Shown: one piece after another, positions 5,953 to 7,057 of the stretch | How the letters are laid out: each line of letters begins with the position of its first letter | How positions within the stretch are numbered: the first letter of the stretch is position 1 | Assembly: GCA_017861215.1 (NCBI GenBank) | Contig: JAGFXN010000110.1 | Span: forward strand, 1-7,057 | Source: Deltaproteobacteria bacterium | Lineage (GTDB): Bacteria; Desulfobacterota; Desulfuromonadia; Geobacterales; DSM-12255 | Reading direction: 5' to 3' | DNA: 7,057 bases | Made by a program: the position numbers and the translations under genes | The notes under the pieces: model-generated | Databases searched by the model: none | The model's input: the letters and a program-made list of their open reading frames with translations, nothing else | What the model was told of the DNA's origin: nothing

Positions 5953-6987
5953 ATGAACATGCTGGTTGGACTAATGGAAAAAGGGATGCTGCCTGATGCG
6001 GTCATCAGGCGGGGAATCAGACGACTGTTGCGAAAACGCCTGCAGAATGAGTATCACGGAGATACTGAGGTCGAGCGGCAGCGGCAGAGTAATTTTTTTG
6101 CCACCCTGCGGAGCGGTCCCCTAGCGATCGAGAAGGACGCAGCAAATGACCAGCACTACGAACTCCCCCCGGCATTTTTTGCTCAGGTGCTGGGTCCGCG
6201 CCGGAAGTACAGCAGTTGTCTCTACCCGACCGGCGTGACCGGCATTGCCGCCGCTGAAGAAGCCATGCTGGCGGAAACCTGTCGGCGGGCCGGCCTTGCC
6301 GATGGCATGGACATTCTGGAGCTTGGCTGCGGCTGGGGTTCCCTGACGATCTGGATGGCCGAACAGTACCCGGATGCCCGTATCACTGCACTCTCCAATT
6401 CAGCCCCGCAACGGGAGTATATTCAATCGGTCTGCCGCGAGAAGGGTTTCACCAATGTTCGGGTCATCACCGCCGACATGAACGATTTCTCCATCGACGA
6501 TACCTTCGACCGGGTGGTCTCGGTGGAGATGTTCGAACATATGCGCAACTACGCCGAACTGCTCCGGCGGGTCGCTGGCTGGCTGAAACCGGACGGGCGC
6601 CTTTTCGTGCACATCTTCTGCCATCGCGAACTGGCCTATTTTTTCGAGACCGAAGGGGATGATAACTGGATGGGGCGCTATTTCTTCACCGGCGGCATCA
6701 TGCCTTCCGATCACCTGCTGTTTTACTTCAACGACCACCTGCTGGTGGAGAACCACTGGCGCGTAAATGGCCGCCATTACCAGCAGACCTGCGAGGATTG
6801 GCTCCTGCTGCAGGACGCTCGGCGTGAACAGATCATGCCGATCCTGAAAGAGGTCTACGGTGAGGAAGCAGAAATCTGGTTCCAGCGCTGGAGGGTCTTT
6901 TTCATGGCCTGCGCCGAGCTGTTTGGCTATAACGATGGTAATGAGTGGTTCGTCGGGCATTATCTGCTCAGGAAGGTTTCATGCTGA
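5953..6987 (+). CDS. SAM-dependent methyltransferase, CFA synthase/CNMT-like family
   Basis: A 344-residue cytoplasmic methyltransferase. The SAM-binding motif LELGCGWGS occupies 122-130, with a second region around VRVITADM at 169-176 and the family core SVEMFEHMRNY at 190-200. NWMGRYFFTGGIMPS (238-252) and a WRVNGRHY segment (269-276) follow, as does the C-terminal RWRVFFMACAELF and HYLL. This arrangement is shared by cyclopropane-fatty-acyl-phospholipid synthases and plant coclaurine N-methyltransferases. The SVEMFEH form, with Glu192, Glu195 and His196, is the latter's type rather than the SVGMFEH of classical CFA synthase, so the bacterial substrate (lipid or amine) is unsettled. The ATG at 5953 is set by AGGAGGT. 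The gene diverges from the leftward operon and is probably co-regulated with it. The next gene's start overlaps or follows closely. Confidence 0.9.
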   Translation: MNMLVGLMEKGMLPDAVIRRGIRRLLRKRLQNEYHGDTEVERQRQSNFFATLRSGPLAIEKDAANDQHYELPPAFFAQVLGPRRKYSSCLYPTGVTGIAAAEEAMLAETCRRAGLADGMDILELGCGWGSLTIWMAEQYPDARITALSNSAPQREYIQSVCREKGFTNVRVITADMNDFSIDDTFDRVVSVEMFEHMRNYAELLRRVAGWLKPDGRLFVHIFCHRELAYFFETEGDDNWMGRYFFTGGIMPSDHLLFYFNDHLLVENHWRVNGRHYQQTCEDWLLLQDARREQIMPILKEVYGEEAEIWFQRWRVFFMACAELFGYNDGNEWFVGHYLLRKVSC

Positions 6988-7057
6988 CCGGATCTAAATT
7001 TGTTGAAAAGGAGTTGAACGATGCCCATATCGACAGCGAAACGATTCAGATTGATCG
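6981..7057 (+). CDS. Start of an unidentified downstream gene (partial)
   Basis: Two starts are possible at the window edge, in different frames. An ATG at 6981 overlaps the methyltransferase stop by seven bases, is preceded by AGGAAGG a few bases upstream, and stays open for 25 codons to the end; its codons look ordinary. An ATG at 7021 has an AAGGAG with a seven-base spacer but yields MPISTAKRFRLI with several uncommon codons (ATA, CGA, AGA). I favour the first, weakly. No family can be assigned from so few residues. Either way a gene follows the methyltransferase in the same operon. Confidence 0.45.
   Translation, partial: MLTGSKFVEKELNDAHIDSETIQID

Noticed and set aside
6400..6960. Minus-strand open frame of 186 codons opposite the methyltransferase
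   Set aside because: Antisense to conserved methyltransferase motifs; no SD and no recognisable domain.

Overview
This looks like accessory chromosome of a Gram-negative bacterium. The coding density is high, the Shine-Dalgarno (SD) sites are good, most genes are GC-rich (35 of 60 bases in 1501-1560), and a periplasmic class D beta-lactamase is present. The mix of small enzyme and DUF families would fit a Geobacter-like (Desulfuromonadia) or other proteobacterial genome, but that placement is only a guess from style.

Layout. From about 5850 leftward, six minus-strand genes are packed almost without gaps: a chalcone-isomerase-like protein (5805-5296), a DUF1475 membrane protein (5294-4956), a DUF523-DUF1722 fusion related to thiouracil desulfurase TudS and YbgA (4959-4012), an SRPBCC protein (3987-3592), a pyridoxamine-phosphate-oxidase-like flavoprotein (3608-3156) and a PEP-synthase/Rph-type phosphotransferase (3159-985). 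Two junctions are 4-base ATGA overlaps, one is a 17-base overlap and one has a 1-base gap. This suggests one operon with translational coupling.

Beyond it, after a short stretch of GC-rich inverted repeats (902-964), lies an AT-rich OXA-type beta-lactamase gene (863-54) in the same direction. Its base composition differs sharply from its neighbours, so it was probably acquired by transfer. Diverging to the right is a SAM-dependent methyltransferase of the cyclopropane-fatty-acid synthase / coclaurine N-methyltransferase group (5953-6987). The start of a further gene of its operon follows at the window edge.

Regulation. The divergent intergenic region holds two extended -10 elements back to back (5834-5842 minus, 5848-5856 plus), only five bases apart. 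The left operon and the methyltransferase are therefore probably controlled together.

How the genes may work together. The lipid-methyltransferase-like enzyme, the chalcone-isomerase-like fold and the DUF1475 and DUF523/DUF1722 proteins look like a stress or membrane-modification set, by my recollection of similar neighbourhoods. The SRPBCC, flavoprotein and dikinase trio looks like a small-molecule modification module of unknown substrate. No RNA genes, CRISPR arrays or intact insertion sequences were seen.
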